Shown here one piece after another: positions 8,478 through 16,622 of a stretch of DNA of 64,000 nucleotides. The notes beneath the pieces were generated by a model. The model ran no database searches. It was given only the letters and a program-made list of their open reading frames with translations, and was not told the origin of the DNA. The number at the start of each line of letters is the position of its first letter. Position 1 is the first letter of the stretch. A program made the position numbers and the translations under genes. This DNA is from CBINFS01 sp966250015. GTDB taxonomy: Bacteria; Bacteroidota; Rhodothermia; Rhodothermales; DASSAV01. Location: the NCBI GenBank assembly GCA_966250015.1, contig CBINFS010000009.1, positions 62,001 to 126,000 on the forward strand, read 5' to 3'.

Positions 8478-10772
8478 TCACTTCAGGAGATTTTCGGTAA
8501 TGAAGTTGGTCAGCAGGGTGTAGAGGTGGAGGCGTGTAACGCCGCCCGCGATGCCGTGGTTACGGCCCGGATAGACCATCAAGGAAAACTGCTTGTTGGC
8601 TGCCTGCAGGGCGTCCGCCACCTGGATCGCGTTCTGAAAGTGGACGTTGTCGTCGAAATCGCCGTGTACGATCAAAAGCTTCTGGTCGCTACGGAGGTTT
8701 TTGACGTGATTTATCGGCGATCCAACCTTGTACCCTTCCGGATTTTTCTGCGGGGTGGACATGAACCGTTCAGTGTAGATCGTGTCGTAGAGCCGCCAGT
8801 CGCTGACCGGCGCCACCGCGATGCCTACCTTAAAGGTCTCAGGTCCCTCGCCCGTCAACATCGACATCAGGGTAGCGTAGCCGCCGTAGCTCCATCCCCA
8901 GATGCCCATCCGCTCAGCGTCGATGTACGGCAGGCTGCCGAAATACTGTGCAGCGGCAATCTGATCGGCCGCTTCCAGCTTGCCGAGCTGTTTGTAGACG
9001 GCACTTTCGAATGCCTTGCCCCGGCCACCGGTACCCCGGTTGTCGACACCAGCCACGAGTACGCCGTACTCTTCGGCGAGCATGATGTGCCACAGGTGTT
9101 CGGTGCCGGCCCACTGGTTTCTCACCTCCTGCGACCCCGGCCCTCCGTAAACGTGCAGTAGCAGGGGATACTGCCTGTTGGGGTCAAATTCTCGGGGTTT
9201 GATGATGTAAGCGTTCAGGCTAACACCGTCGGCGCCTGGAACGGTCAAAAACTCCGGTTTGGGCAGGTCGTACTCTTCGAGCAGGGCAATCAGACTTTCG
9301 TTGTCCTCGAGCACGTTGATCTGCTCGCCGTCAGATCGGTGGAGCGTCACAACCGGCGGTGTCGTTACGTTCGAGTAGGTATCGATGTAGTACCTGTGGT
9401 CACGCGACATGTTGATCCCGTGCCATCCGGCCTCTTTCGTGATCTTCACCGGTTCACCGTCCCGCTCCAGCTCCGCACGATAGAGGTGCCGCTCGAGAGG
9501 GCTTTCTTTCGTAGCCGTGAAGTAAACGGCGCCGGTGGATTCGTCGATGCCGTGAAACTCGGTGACGGCCCACTCTCCTTTCGTGATTTGCCGGACGAAA
9601 GTCCCGTCATTTTCGTAGAGGTAGAGGTGCCGGAAGCCGTCCCGATCGCTCAACCAGACGAAATGCTTGCCGTCTTGCAGGTAAGTGAGGTTGCCGACGT
9701 CCAGATCGCTAAAGCCCGTTTCAACGTCGAGCCAGCTATCGCTCTCTTCGTGCAGGACGGTCCGGACGCTTGCATCCTCCGGATCGGCGTAAAGCAGGTC
9801 AAGCTTGTTCTGGTCGCGATTCAGGCGGAACATCCAAACCAGGTATTTGCCGCCGACCTGCGGCGTCCAACCCATCTGGGGGATGTACTCGTAGTCTTCC
9901 CCGCCTTCAAACCAGGTATCGGTATCGAAGAACCTGATTTCGCCCGTCGAGATGTCGATCACACCGACGTGGATCTCGCTGTTGGCTTCGCCGGCTTTGG
10001 GGTAGCGGAACGAGAGCAGATCGGGATACAGCCCGCGAAGGTCCGCCATCAGGAATTCACGCGTCTCCGATTCGTCGAACTGGAAAAAGGCGATGTACCG
10101 GCCGTCCGGGCTCCACTTCCATCCGTCGCGAAGGCCGAACTCTTCCTCGTATACCCAATCAGAGGTTCCATTGATGATCGCCCCTTCGGAGCCGTCGAAG
10201 GTGAGTTGCTTTTCTTCCCGGCTCCCCAGGTCCACCAGGAAAAGGTTACGATCGCGCACGAAGGCGACGTTGCGACCGTCCGGGCTGATCTTGGCAAACA
10301 TCTGGTAGCCCTTATCACGCTCGCTTACCGGCGTGACTACATCCGACTCGAGGTCGTAGATGTAGTAGTAGCCCTTGGTATTCATCCTCCAGACGCGCTG
10401 AGTATCGGTGAAGAGGAGGACTTTTTTGCCGTCCGTGCTGTACTGATAGTCCTCGAACTGGATGAGCCGATCGACGTCGGGCGCCCTGAGCTTGTTGCCG
10501 TCGATGAGCCGCTCTCGGCTGTTGGTTTCGAGGTTATAGCGAATCAGGTGGGTTGCGCCGTTCTCGCGTTCGATGTAGGTGATGACCGGCCCTTCTTCCG
10601 TCCATCGGCCACCCCTGAACGACTCGCCATAAAACTGGCCGGAAGCGTGGATGTCTTCGAGCGTAAGCCGCAGCCGGGTATCGACCGCCTGCCCTTCCTG
10701 CCCGTATGCCGGTACTGCCACCAGCAACAGGATCAGAAAAAGCACCCTGGTTTTGAGCGTGAATGCGTACAT
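8478..10772 (-). CDS. Secreted prolyl dipeptidyl peptidase IV-like (S9 family)
   Basis: The 764-residue product begins with a Sec signal peptide (LFLILLLVAVPAYG, cleavage near residue 24), then an eight-bladed beta-propeller (PF00930) to about residue 510 and a C-terminal alpha/beta-hydrolase (PF00326). The catalytic triad is readable: Ser628 in GWSYGG, Asp707 in GDFDDNVHFQ and His739 in GRNHGI. The double glutamate that binds the free amino end of substrates is seen in DWVYEEEFG, which argues for true DPP-IV specificity (removing X-Pro dipeptides). It acts in the periplasm or outside the cell, presumably for peptide nutrition. The ATG at 10772 is chosen because the signal peptide follows; an in-frame start at 10859 gives an unlikely extension. 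Confidence 0.92.
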   Translation of the reverse strand: MYAFTLKTRVLFLILLLVAVPAYGQEGQAVDTRLRLTLEDIHASGQFYGESFRGGRWTEEGPVITYIERENGATHLIRYNLETNSRERLIDGNKLRAPDVDRLIQFEDYQYSTDGKKVLLFTDTQRVWRMNTKGYYYIYDLESDVVTPVSERDKGYQMFAKISPDGRNVAFVRDRNLFLVDLGSREEKQLTFDGSEGAIINGTSDWVYEEEFGLRDGWKWSPDGRYIAFFQFDESETREFLMADLRGLYPDLLSFRYPKAGEANSEIHVGVIDISTGEIRFFDTDTWFEGGEDYEYIPQMGWTPQVGGKYLVWMFRLNRDQNKLDLLYADPEDASVRTVLHEESDSWLDVETGFSDLDVGNLTYLQDGKHFVWLSDRDGFRHLYLYENDGTFVRQITKGEWAVTEFHGIDESTGAVYFTATKESPLERHLYRAELERDGEPVKITKEAGWHGINMSRDHRYYIDTYSNVTTPPVVTLHRSDGEQINVLEDNESLIALLEEYDLPKPEFLTVPGADGVSLNAYIIKPREFDPNRQYPLLLHVYGGPGSQEVRNQWAGTEHLWHIMLAEEYGVLVAGVDNRGTGGRGKAFESAVYKQLGKLEAADQIAAAQYFGSLPYIDAERMGIWGWSYGGYATLMSMLTGEGPETFKVGIAVAPVSDWRLYDTIYTERFMSTPQKNPEGYKVGSPINHVKNLRSDQKLLIVHGDFDDNVHFQNAIQVADALQAANKQFSLMVYPGRNHGIAGGVTRLHLYTLLTNFITENLLK

Positions 10773-11018
10773 AATGCTGGAAATTGCTGAGAGCGATGAC
10801 GTCCGTTTGTAACCGGATGATGACGGAAGGTTTCTGGATGGAATGACCCACCAAGCCATTCACCCGGGATAATTCTGCCGGGTTTTTGGGGCGATTAAAT
10901 GCATTACGAGATCGCACGACAACGCAGTACCACACCGCGCCCTTTTCACAGATAGCCCTTCCACCTTCGATGGAAAGTAGGGGACGGCGAAATGAAGGTA
11001 AAGGTCGAGAAAACGGCC

Positions 11019-11966
11019 TCAGGAACGCGTGCGAAGAACCATTGGATGGGCGTCCGGGCCAGGAGCGGTGACGGGTGACTTGCGAATCCCATATACGAGC
11101 TCGATCGAGGGTCGGGCATCTTTGATGCCGAAGCCGCGCCCAGCCAGCGTCTCCTCGTAAACGACGGTGTGGAGGTCCCGGAACCCGCCAGAAAACTCGA
11201 CCTCCTCCCCATCCACGGTAATCGAGCGATAGGTCGGCTGCTTTTCCCGGACGTGTTCGGGCAGATCGGCGGCATCGACGGAAAGGAACCACTGGACGTC
11301 AGCCCGCTCGAGCTCCAAGAATCCGCCGATGCGTTCGCTTTCCTTGAGGTGGACGAGGCTTTTTCTAACGTCGCCAAAGAGCCAGACGAGCAAATCGAAG
11401 AAGTGGATGCCGATGTTGGTGGCGACGCCGCCCGATTTCTGCTCGTCTCCTTTCCACGAGTATCGGTACCACGTACCCCGTGACGTGATGTAGCTCAGCC
11501 GGACACTGTGCCGTCGGCCGTTTCCTTCTTTCAGCCGCTCACGGAGCTCGATCAGGCGCGGGTGGACGCGAAGCTGGAGGATGGTGAAGACCCGGTGGCC
11601 TGTTTCACCTTCGATTTCCTCTAATGCGTCTAGATTCCAGGGATTAAGAACGAGCGGCTTTTCGCAAACCGCGTCCGCTCCGACGCGCAGGGCAAAGCGG
11701 ATGTGGGCGTCGTGCAGGTGATTCGGCGAGCAGATGGTTACGTAATGGACGCGCTCCTCTTCTGGCCCGCGCCGCAGCTTCTCGACGTGGCGGTCGAACC
11801 GCTCGAACTCGGTAAAGAATGCCGCTTCAGGGAAATACTGGTCGATGATTCCGACCGAATCGTGCGGGTCGAGCGCCGCCACGAGCCGGTTCCCGGTAGC
11901 TTTGATGGCCTGAAGATGACGGGGGGCAATATATCCGGCCAGGCCGGTAAGGGCAAAGTTTTTCAT
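11019..11966 (-). CDS. UDP-N-acetylglucosaminuronate 3-dehydrogenase-like, WlbA/WbpB type
   Basis: The 315-residue Gfo/Idh/MocA-type oxidoreductase has an N-terminal Rossmann segment (ALTGLAGYIAPRHLQAIKAT), the signature CEKPLVLNPWNLDAL for the nicotinamide/catalytic lysine, and GGVATNIGIHFFDLLVW with the active-site histidine. The pattern matches WlbA/WbpB enzymes, which oxidise UDP-GlcNAc-uronate to its 3-keto form on the way to 2,3-diamino sugars in O-antigens and protein glycans. The partner aminotransferase and acetyltransferase (WbpE/WbpD types) are not in the window. It sits 91 bp downstream of the glycosyltransferase fusion on the same strand, so a joint role in surface or flagellin glycosylation is plausible (inference). 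Confidence 0.82.
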   Translation of the reverse strand: MKNFALTGLAGYIAPRHLQAIKATGNRLVAALDPHDSVGIIDQYFPEAAFFTEFERFDRHVEKLRRGPEEERVHYVTICSPNHLHDAHIRFALRVGADAVCEKPLVLNPWNLDALEEIEGETGHRVFTILQLRVHPRLIELRERLKEGNGRRHSVRLSYITSRGTWYRYSWKGDEQKSGGVATNIGIHFFDLLVWLFGDVRKSLVHLKESERIGGFLELERADVQWFLSVDAADLPEHVREKQPTYRSITVDGEEVEFSGGFRDLHTVVYEETLAGRGFGIKDARPSIELVYGIRKSPVTAPGPDAHPMVLRTRS

Positions 11967-12057
11967 AACCGGTACGTTTACAAACTACACGAGGACAAAT
12001 CTGGTCATGTGCAAATCCAAAGGATCAGGAAAAGAGCTACCATTGTCCCGGTTCCCA

Positions 12058-14193
12058 TTAAACATGCAGGCGGCGGCAGGTCGCCTCCATTAGCAATCCA
12101 TCTCGCATGGCGGGATTCTGCGACAAGTATTCAACAGCGTCCTTATTACCAGGCAGATAACTTTGAATAAAGCAGAACCGTTCAGGGTTAAATCCCCCTT
12201 CCCACAATACCTTTGCCAAAGTATACGGAGTAAACCAGAACTTATGATCAGAATTGATTATTTCCTCACATGCAATAGCCGCTTTATAATTTTCAATTCT
12301 AAATGCATTGGGAACAGTTATTATGATCCGATCAACGTAGTCTGATAGCTTACTAGATATTGAAAGGAGAAAAGAAGTTGGATCGGCAATGTGTTCGAGT
12401 ACTTCTCCGATAAGCAAATAGTCCCACTTCTGACGCAAAATGACGTCTGGAACGGGGTCGCGCTCAACGTCCATTTTAACGACGTGATAACCGAGTCTAT
12501 TCGCCAGATTAATACCTTCCGAATTGACGTCAATACCGATACACTCCTGAGCCGCACTCGCCACGATTCCATGGAGCCAATTACCTTGCCTAATCTTATT
12601 TTCTATGAGTGGCGCATGATCCGTACACCCAAGATCCAAAACCCTTTTCCCCGTAACCAAATGTTTTATCAGTTCTATACGGCCCTGGACTTCCGATCGA
12701 CCCCCAGCTATCTTGAGGCGGAGGCTATTGGTAAACCTTTCACCTCTCAGAAAAGGTAAGGTACTTTCGTTAAACGTGATCCAATTCACCGTACCGTTAC
12801 GGTCCGTTTCAGGCCTCGTAATAACGTGATGGACACGGTTGGCAAGTGGCTGTGATTCGCCGTTTATCTCCGTGTGCAAGGTTCTATTTTTGCCCAGCAT
12901 ATCAATCACGGTAATAATCGAGTCGAGCTGAGATTTAAAAGAATAATTCTCTTCGACTACCTTCCGATACCTCCGAGAATCATAGTCTGATTCCGTTATT
13001 TTTGAGATAAATTCTCTTGTCGTATTAAAAAGCCAATCTCTAGGGAAAAGTCTATCGGCTCCCCAGAAATTATGTATTACTGGTTTTAATCCTCGTGCCG
13101 CTCCTTCCAAGATGTTATACGGACAGCCCTCATGAACACTCGTTGAAACGATGTATTGTTTGTCCTGCAGCCAGGAGTTGATATCGCTTATCCAACCATA
13201 ATGAATGATATTTTCATTAAGCCCGAGCGACTCAATCATGTGCTCGATGTAAATCTGATATCTCTGCTCCTGGTAGGCGCCGGCAATGTGGATTTTATAT
13301 CTCTCATCGATTTTAACCAGCTCATGCGCAAGCTGTATTAGAAATGCCGGATTTTTCTTATGATTAATATTCGCGACAAAAGCAAGATCGAAACCTGGTT
13401 TTCTATCGACAAATTCGAATTCCTGCGTATTTATTCCATTCGGTATTACCTGAACGACTGTCTGTTTTTCCAGAGCCGGCACCTTGGATAGCAGAATGTC
13501 GCGAATATGAGGCGCGACGAGTACGAGGCTATCGACAAAAGACCAATCGAACTGCGTGGGCCAATCGGTCAGGGCTTCATAACTATGTAGCCTGCAAATA
13601 ATTTTTGCCGTCTTTTTGAGCTTCTGAGCCGAATGCATGATGATGTTGTCGAACCATTCGAACCACACCACATCGGCCCAGTCCATCGCTTCCTGGATCC
13701 GCCCCAGCTCCACGGTACGAGTAAAGTGCAGGACCCGCACATCGTGTATTTGCCCGACCTCACGCTCGATGTCGGTAATGAACTTCGTATCCGGGCCACA
13801 CACAAAGGCTATTTTTAGTTGTTTGCTTCCGGTGGCCTCACTTTCGCCCAGCTGTTTCACGATTTGACCGCGTAGGTTCGAGACGAACTCCGCATTTTCG
13901 AGGCACGAACCATACTTATCGATAGCCTCCAACGCCAGATCGGGAGCCTCCTGTGCAACCAACATTTCAACCAGCTCAACTAGGGCATCTTCTCTGCTGG
14001 GGTTGACTTCAAGCACCCTCTCGAAAAAGGTGGCGGCAGATACAACCTCACCAATTTCGCAAGACAGACGTGCAGCTCGAAGCAGCACTTCGACATCGTC
14101 GGGATTCTTTTCGAGTAGATGTTCGATGGCTTCAACGCCTTCATCAATTTTCCTCGACGCAATCAGGGCATCGATATCATGGTAGGTCAACAT
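12058..14193 (-). CDS. TPR - glycosyltransferase family 4 - SAM methyltransferase fusion
   Basis: This 711-residue protein joins three units. Residues 1-105 are TPR-like helix pairs (EGVEAIEHLLEKNPDDVEVL). Residues about 125-420 form a GT-B glycosyltransferase with VIPNGINTQEFEF and the donor-binding STSVHEGCPYNILEGAARGL. Residues about 500-700 form a class I methyltransferase (VLDLGCTDHAPLI, IGEVLEHIADP, IIITVPNAF). There is no signal or membrane segment. It lies head-to-head with the first flagellin gene, 434 bp away, and shares a strand with the WlbA-like gene. Base composition falls to about 35-40 % GC over 12.2-13.4 kb against 55-60 % in the neighbours and in its own TPR part, which suggests that the catalytic part was acquired. 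The acceptor may be flagellin or its glycan (inference). Confidence 0.82.
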   Translation of the reverse strand: MLTYHDIDALIASRKIDEGVEAIEHLLEKNPDDVEVLLRAARLSCEIGEVVSAATFFERVLEVNPSREDALVELVEMLVAQEAPDLALEAIDKYGSCLENAEFVSNLRGQIVKQLGESEATGSKQLKIAFVCGPDTKFITDIEREVGQIHDVRVLHFTRTVELGRIQEAMDWADVVWFEWFDNIIMHSAQKLKKTAKIICRLHSYEALTDWPTQFDWSFVDSLVLVAPHIRDILLSKVPALEKQTVVQVIPNGINTQEFEFVDRKPGFDLAFVANINHKKNPAFLIQLAHELVKIDERYKIHIAGAYQEQRYQIYIEHMIESLGLNENIIHYGWISDINSWLQDKQYIVSTSVHEGCPYNILEGAARGLKPVIHNFWGADRLFPRDWLFNTTREFISKITESDYDSRRYRKVVEENYSFKSQLDSIITVIDMLGKNRTLHTEINGESQPLANRVHHVITRPETDRNGTVNWITFNESTLPFLRGERFTNSLRLKIAGGRSEVQGRIELIKHLVTGKRVLDLGCTDHAPLIENKIRQGNWLHGIVASAAQECIGIDVNSEGINLANRLGYHVVKMDVERDPVPDVILRQKWDYLLIGEVLEHIADPTSFLLSISSKLSDYVDRIIITVPNAFRIENYKAAIACEEIINSDHKFWFTPYTLAKVLWEGGFNPERFCFIQSYLPGNKDAVEYLSQNPAMRDGLLMEATCRRLHV

Positions 14194-14627
14194 GTAGGAG
14201 TCCTGTATTATATAGGTTGACGGCTAATGATTGTCCGGAAAGTCCCGTCCTCACCTCGTGTATCAGTCGGTCCCCAGGCAGAAGGCGCGTGATCTTCAAT
14301 CAAACAGTATAGGAAGAGGCTGATCAACGATTTTTTCAGGCGTCACTTCCTATGTCTGCGCCGTGTCGCGTCGCCAATCAGGGCATTTATCGCAGAGAAT
14401 CCATCCCCGGGCAATGTTTTCCGGTAAAACGGCAAATCTTCCAAAAAACGCTGTTTTTCGCCGAAAAAAAGGGCTATAGACCCATTCCAAAAGCGAGAAA
14501 GCACGGATTTTCTGAGTAGCAAATTTAAGTCCCGATTACCCCGTGCCGATACCTGCCTCAGAGCCAAGCAGGCTCAAACGCCAGAACCAATCCAATAAAT
14601 AACAGACCTTTATAGGGAGGCACAACC
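14194..14627. other. Divergent intergenic region between the glycosyltransferase fusion and fliC1
   Basis: This 434-bp region carries the sigma-28 element of the first flagellin (14526-14552) and its ribosome site GGGAGG at 14615-14620. The predicted leader of the flagellin mRNA is about 70 bases. No regulatory palindrome of note and no small open frame with a ribosome site were seen in the left half. Confidence 0.5.
14526..14552 (+). promoter_or_regulatory. Sigma-28 (FliA) promoter of fliC1
   Basis: TAAG, 15 bases, then GCCGATAC matches the consensus TAAA-N15-GCCGATAA at 10 of 12 positions, 75 bases upstream of the flagellin ATG. The same TTAAG...CCGATACC form recurs before fliS and flgM in this window, which strengthens the call. 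Confidence 0.75.
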
Positions 14628-15448
14628 ATGGGATTCGGAGATACTTCCCGCATCAACACCAACGTTCAGGCGCTTCAGGCCTACAATAACCTGAACAAGA
14701 CAAATGCGCAGCTCGGGCTGCGCCAGCTGCGGCTCTCAACCGGCAGCCGCATCAACCAGGCCGAAGACGATTCGGCCGGCTACTCGATCAGCAAGAAGCT
14801 CGAAGCACGCGTGCGCGGTCAGGCTCAAGCACTGGCCAACATCGGCGATGCCAAGAGCATGCTCACCGTCGCCGAGGGCAGCCTCAACTCGATCATGGAA
14901 ATTCTCCAGACCATGAAAGAGAAGGTCGTCCAGGCGGCCAACGACTCGATGGGCGTTTCTGAACGCACCGCCATCGAAAACCACCTCAAGGAGCTGTCGA
15001 AAGAGGTCGATGACATCATCAAGGATACGACCTTCAACGGAACGTCGCTCTTCAGCGCAGGAGGCATGAACTTTACGTTCCAGGTAAATGCCGAGAAAGG
15101 CGACACCTTCGCCGTATCCATCGCTTCCTTGAGTGTTGCCGTGCTGAGCATCGCGGATTCTGACCTGACAGTCGACAGCGCCACCAACGCATCGGCTGCC
15201 CTCGGCAAGATCGACGCAGGCATTCAGCGCGTGGCCGACCACCTCGCCAAACTCGGCGACAGCCAGAAGCGGCTCACGTTCAAGCAGGAGAACCTGACGA
15301 CGGCGATGAACAACTACGAAGCTGCACGCAGCCGTATCGCGGACGCAGACTTTGCCAAAGAACAGATGGAGATCGTCAAGCTCCAGATCCTGCAACAGAC
15401 CGGCACGGCGTCCCTCGCGCAGGCCAACGCCGCACCACAGTCCGTCCT
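14628..15448 (+). repeat. Direct repeat, unit 1 (flagellin coding sequence)
   Basis: These 821 bases recur at 15644-16464 (offset 1,016). By line-by-line reading the only difference I find is at 14643/15659 (ACT against TCT, Thr against Ser); 805 bases from 14644 to 15448 are identical, including synonymous sites. Similarity stops abruptly at the start codon and 20-odd bases before the stop codon. Confidence 0.95.
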
Positions 15449-15467
15449 GTCCTTGATGGGTGGTTGA
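14628..15467 (+). CDS. fliC: Flagellin (copy 1)
   Basis: The 279-residue filament subunit begins MGFGDTSRINTNVQALQAYN and has the conserved coiled-coil D0/D1 N-terminus (LRLSTGSRINQAEDDSAGYS) and C-terminus (NYEAARSRIADADFAKEQME), with only about 60-70 residues between them, so the variable D2/D3 domain is almost absent. It ends QSVLSLMGG. A strong ribosome site GGGAGG precedes the ATG, and a sigma-28 element lies 75 bases upstream. The gene is nearly identical to copy 2, 1,016 bp downstream. It would be exported through the flagellar type III system with FliS as chaperone, and FliD caps the filament. Confidence 0.97.
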   Translation: MGFGDTSRINTNVQALQAYNNLNKTNAQLGLRQLRLSTGSRINQAEDDSAGYSISKKLEARVRGQAQALANIGDAKSMLTVAEGSLNSIMEILQTMKEKVVQAANDSMGVSERTAIENHLKELSKEVDDIIKDTTFNGTSLFSAGGMNFTFQVNAEKGDTFAVSIASLSVAVLSIADSDLTVDSATNASAALGKIDAGIQRVADHLAKLGDSQKRLTFKQENLTTAMNNYEAARSRIADADFAKEQMEIVKLQILQQTGTASLAQANAAPQSVLSLMGG

Positions 15468-15493
15468 TCAACAATACTTACTTAGAAAACCTG

Positions 15494-15534
15494 GAAGGGC
15501 CCATCCCGCATCCCCATACGAGTCTGGGCCCTTC
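15494..15534 (+). terminator. Stem-loop after fliC1, probable terminator
   Basis: A perfect 10-bp stem, GAAGGGCCCA (15494-15503) with TGGGCCCTTC (15525-15534), encloses a 21-base loop 26 bases after the stop codon. The trailing T-run is poor (ATTCG), so it may act as an mRNA 3'-end stabiliser or a partial terminator that allows some read-through into the second flagellin. Confidence 0.6.
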
Positions 15535-15577
15535 ATTCGAGACCACGTGGATAACCTTCCACGGATAGCCTTAGTGC

Positions 15578-15611
15578 GGTGGACACTTGGCTTTGGTCCC
15601 TTCGGTCCACC
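15578..15611 (+). other. Hairpin in the fliC2 leader
   Basis: GGTGGAC (15578-15584) pairs with GTCCACC (15605-15611) about 30 bases before the fliC2 start codon. It sits upstream of the ribosome site GGAGG (15629-15633), so it would not block it directly. It could affect mRNA stability. No sigma-28 element was found between the two flagellin genes. Confidence 0.4.
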
Positions 15612-15643
15612 ATTGCCGTAAACGCAACGGAGGAATAAAAACA

Positions 15644-16464
15644 ATGGGATTCGGAGATTCTTCCCGCATCAACACCAACGTTCAGGCGCTTCAGGCCTAC
15701 AATAACCTGAACAAGACAAATGCGCAGCTCGGGCTGCGCCAGCTGCGGCTCTCAACCGGCAGCCGCATCAACCAGGCCGAAGACGATTCGGCCGGCTACT
15801 CGATCAGCAAGAAGCTCGAAGCACGCGTGCGCGGTCAGGCTCAAGCACTGGCCAACATCGGCGATGCCAAGAGCATGCTCACCGTCGCCGAGGGCAGCCT
15901 CAACTCGATCATGGAAATTCTCCAGACCATGAAAGAGAAGGTCGTCCAGGCGGCCAACGACTCGATGGGCGTTTCTGAACGCACCGCCATCGAAAACCAC
16001 CTCAAGGAGCTGTCGAAAGAGGTCGATGACATCATCAAGGATACGACCTTCAACGGAACGTCGCTCTTCAGCGCAGGAGGCATGAACTTTACGTTCCAGG
16101 TAAATGCCGAGAAAGGCGACACCTTCGCCGTATCCATCGCTTCCTTGAGTGTTGCCGTGCTGAGCATCGCGGATTCTGACCTGACAGTCGACAGCGCCAC
16201 CAACGCATCGGCTGCCCTCGGCAAGATCGACGCAGGCATTCAGCGCGTGGCCGACCACCTCGCCAAACTCGGCGACAGCCAGAAGCGGCTCACGTTCAAG
16301 CAGGAGAACCTGACGACGGCGATGAACAACTACGAAGCTGCACGCAGCCGTATCGCGGACGCAGACTTTGCCAAAGAACAGATGGAGATCGTCAAGCTCC
16401 AGATCCTGCAACAGACCGGCACGGCGTCCCTCGCGCAGGCCAACGCCGCACCACAGTCCGTCCT
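15644..16464 (+). repeat. Direct repeat, unit 2 (flagellin coding sequence)
   Basis: This is the second unit of the 821-base repeat that starts at 14628. The flanking 5' leader and the last codons differ from unit 1, so homogenisation was confined to the coding sequence. Confidence 0.95.
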
Positions 16465-16477
16465 TTCGCTGTTTTAA
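15644..16477 (+). CDS. fliC: Flagellin (copy 2)
   Basis: The 277-residue flagellin is identical to copy 1 except for Ser instead of Thr at residue 6 and the last residues (ends QSVLSLF instead of QSVLSLMGG). The ATG at 15644 follows a good ribosome site (GGAGG) and matches the start of copy 1; an in-frame ATG at 15587 would add 19 residues and is rejected. Between the genes there is a stem-loop and no clear promoter, so copy 2 is either read through from fliC1 or has an unrecognised promoter. A strong terminator follows at 16562. Confidence 0.96.
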   Translation: MGFGDSSRINTNVQALQAYNNLNKTNAQLGLRQLRLSTGSRINQAEDDSAGYSISKKLEARVRGQAQALANIGDAKSMLTVAEGSLNSIMEILQTMKEKVVQAANDSMGVSERTAIENHLKELSKEVDDIIKDTTFNGTSLFSAGGMNFTFQVNAEKGDTFAVSIASLSVAVLSIADSDLTVDSATNASAALGKIDAGIQRVADHLAKLGDSQKRLTFKQENLTTAMNNYEAARSRIADADFAKEQMEIVKLQILQQTGTASLAQANAAPQSVLSLF

Positions 16478-16561
16478 ACCCAAACTGATACCGCCCAAGG
16501 TTATCGGTTCTGGCGAGGCGAATCCCATGGGCGTGGTCGTCCTCACAGAGGCGGTCAGGAT

Positions 16562-16598
16562 GTAGCCCCTCAGGTAAAACTGGGGGGCTACTTCTTTT
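16562..16598 (+). terminator. Rho-independent terminator after fliC2
   Basis: GTAGCCCC (16562-16569) pairs with GGGGCTAC (16584-16591), with further CAG/CTG pairing inside, followed by TTCTTTT. It ends the flagellin transcript shortly before the convergent glycosyltransferase gene. Confidence 0.85.
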
Positions 16599-16622
16599 CA
16601 TACAAGTATTTCAAATAAACAA

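Noticed and set aside
9339..10790. A 483-codon open frame on the plus strand
   Set aside because: It is wholly antisense to the S9 peptidase gene, whose catalytic residues and signal peptide are clear; the frame has no recognisable domain and reflects high GC third-position bias.
10862..10887. Small hairpin ACCCGG/CCGGGT followed by TTTT on the plus strand
   Set aside because: No plus-strand gene precedes it, and on the minus strand, where the genes lie, it has no T-run.
14628..16477. Repeat region considered as a mobile element or CRISPR-like repeat
   Set aside because: The repeat is exactly the flagellin coding sequence, with no transposase, terminal inverted repeats, short spacers or target-site duplications.
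15752..16546. A 264-codon minus-strand frame in the flagellin region, with an identical twin under copy 1
   Set aside because: It is repeated only because the flagellin genes are repeated; it is the reverse of a certain flagellin.
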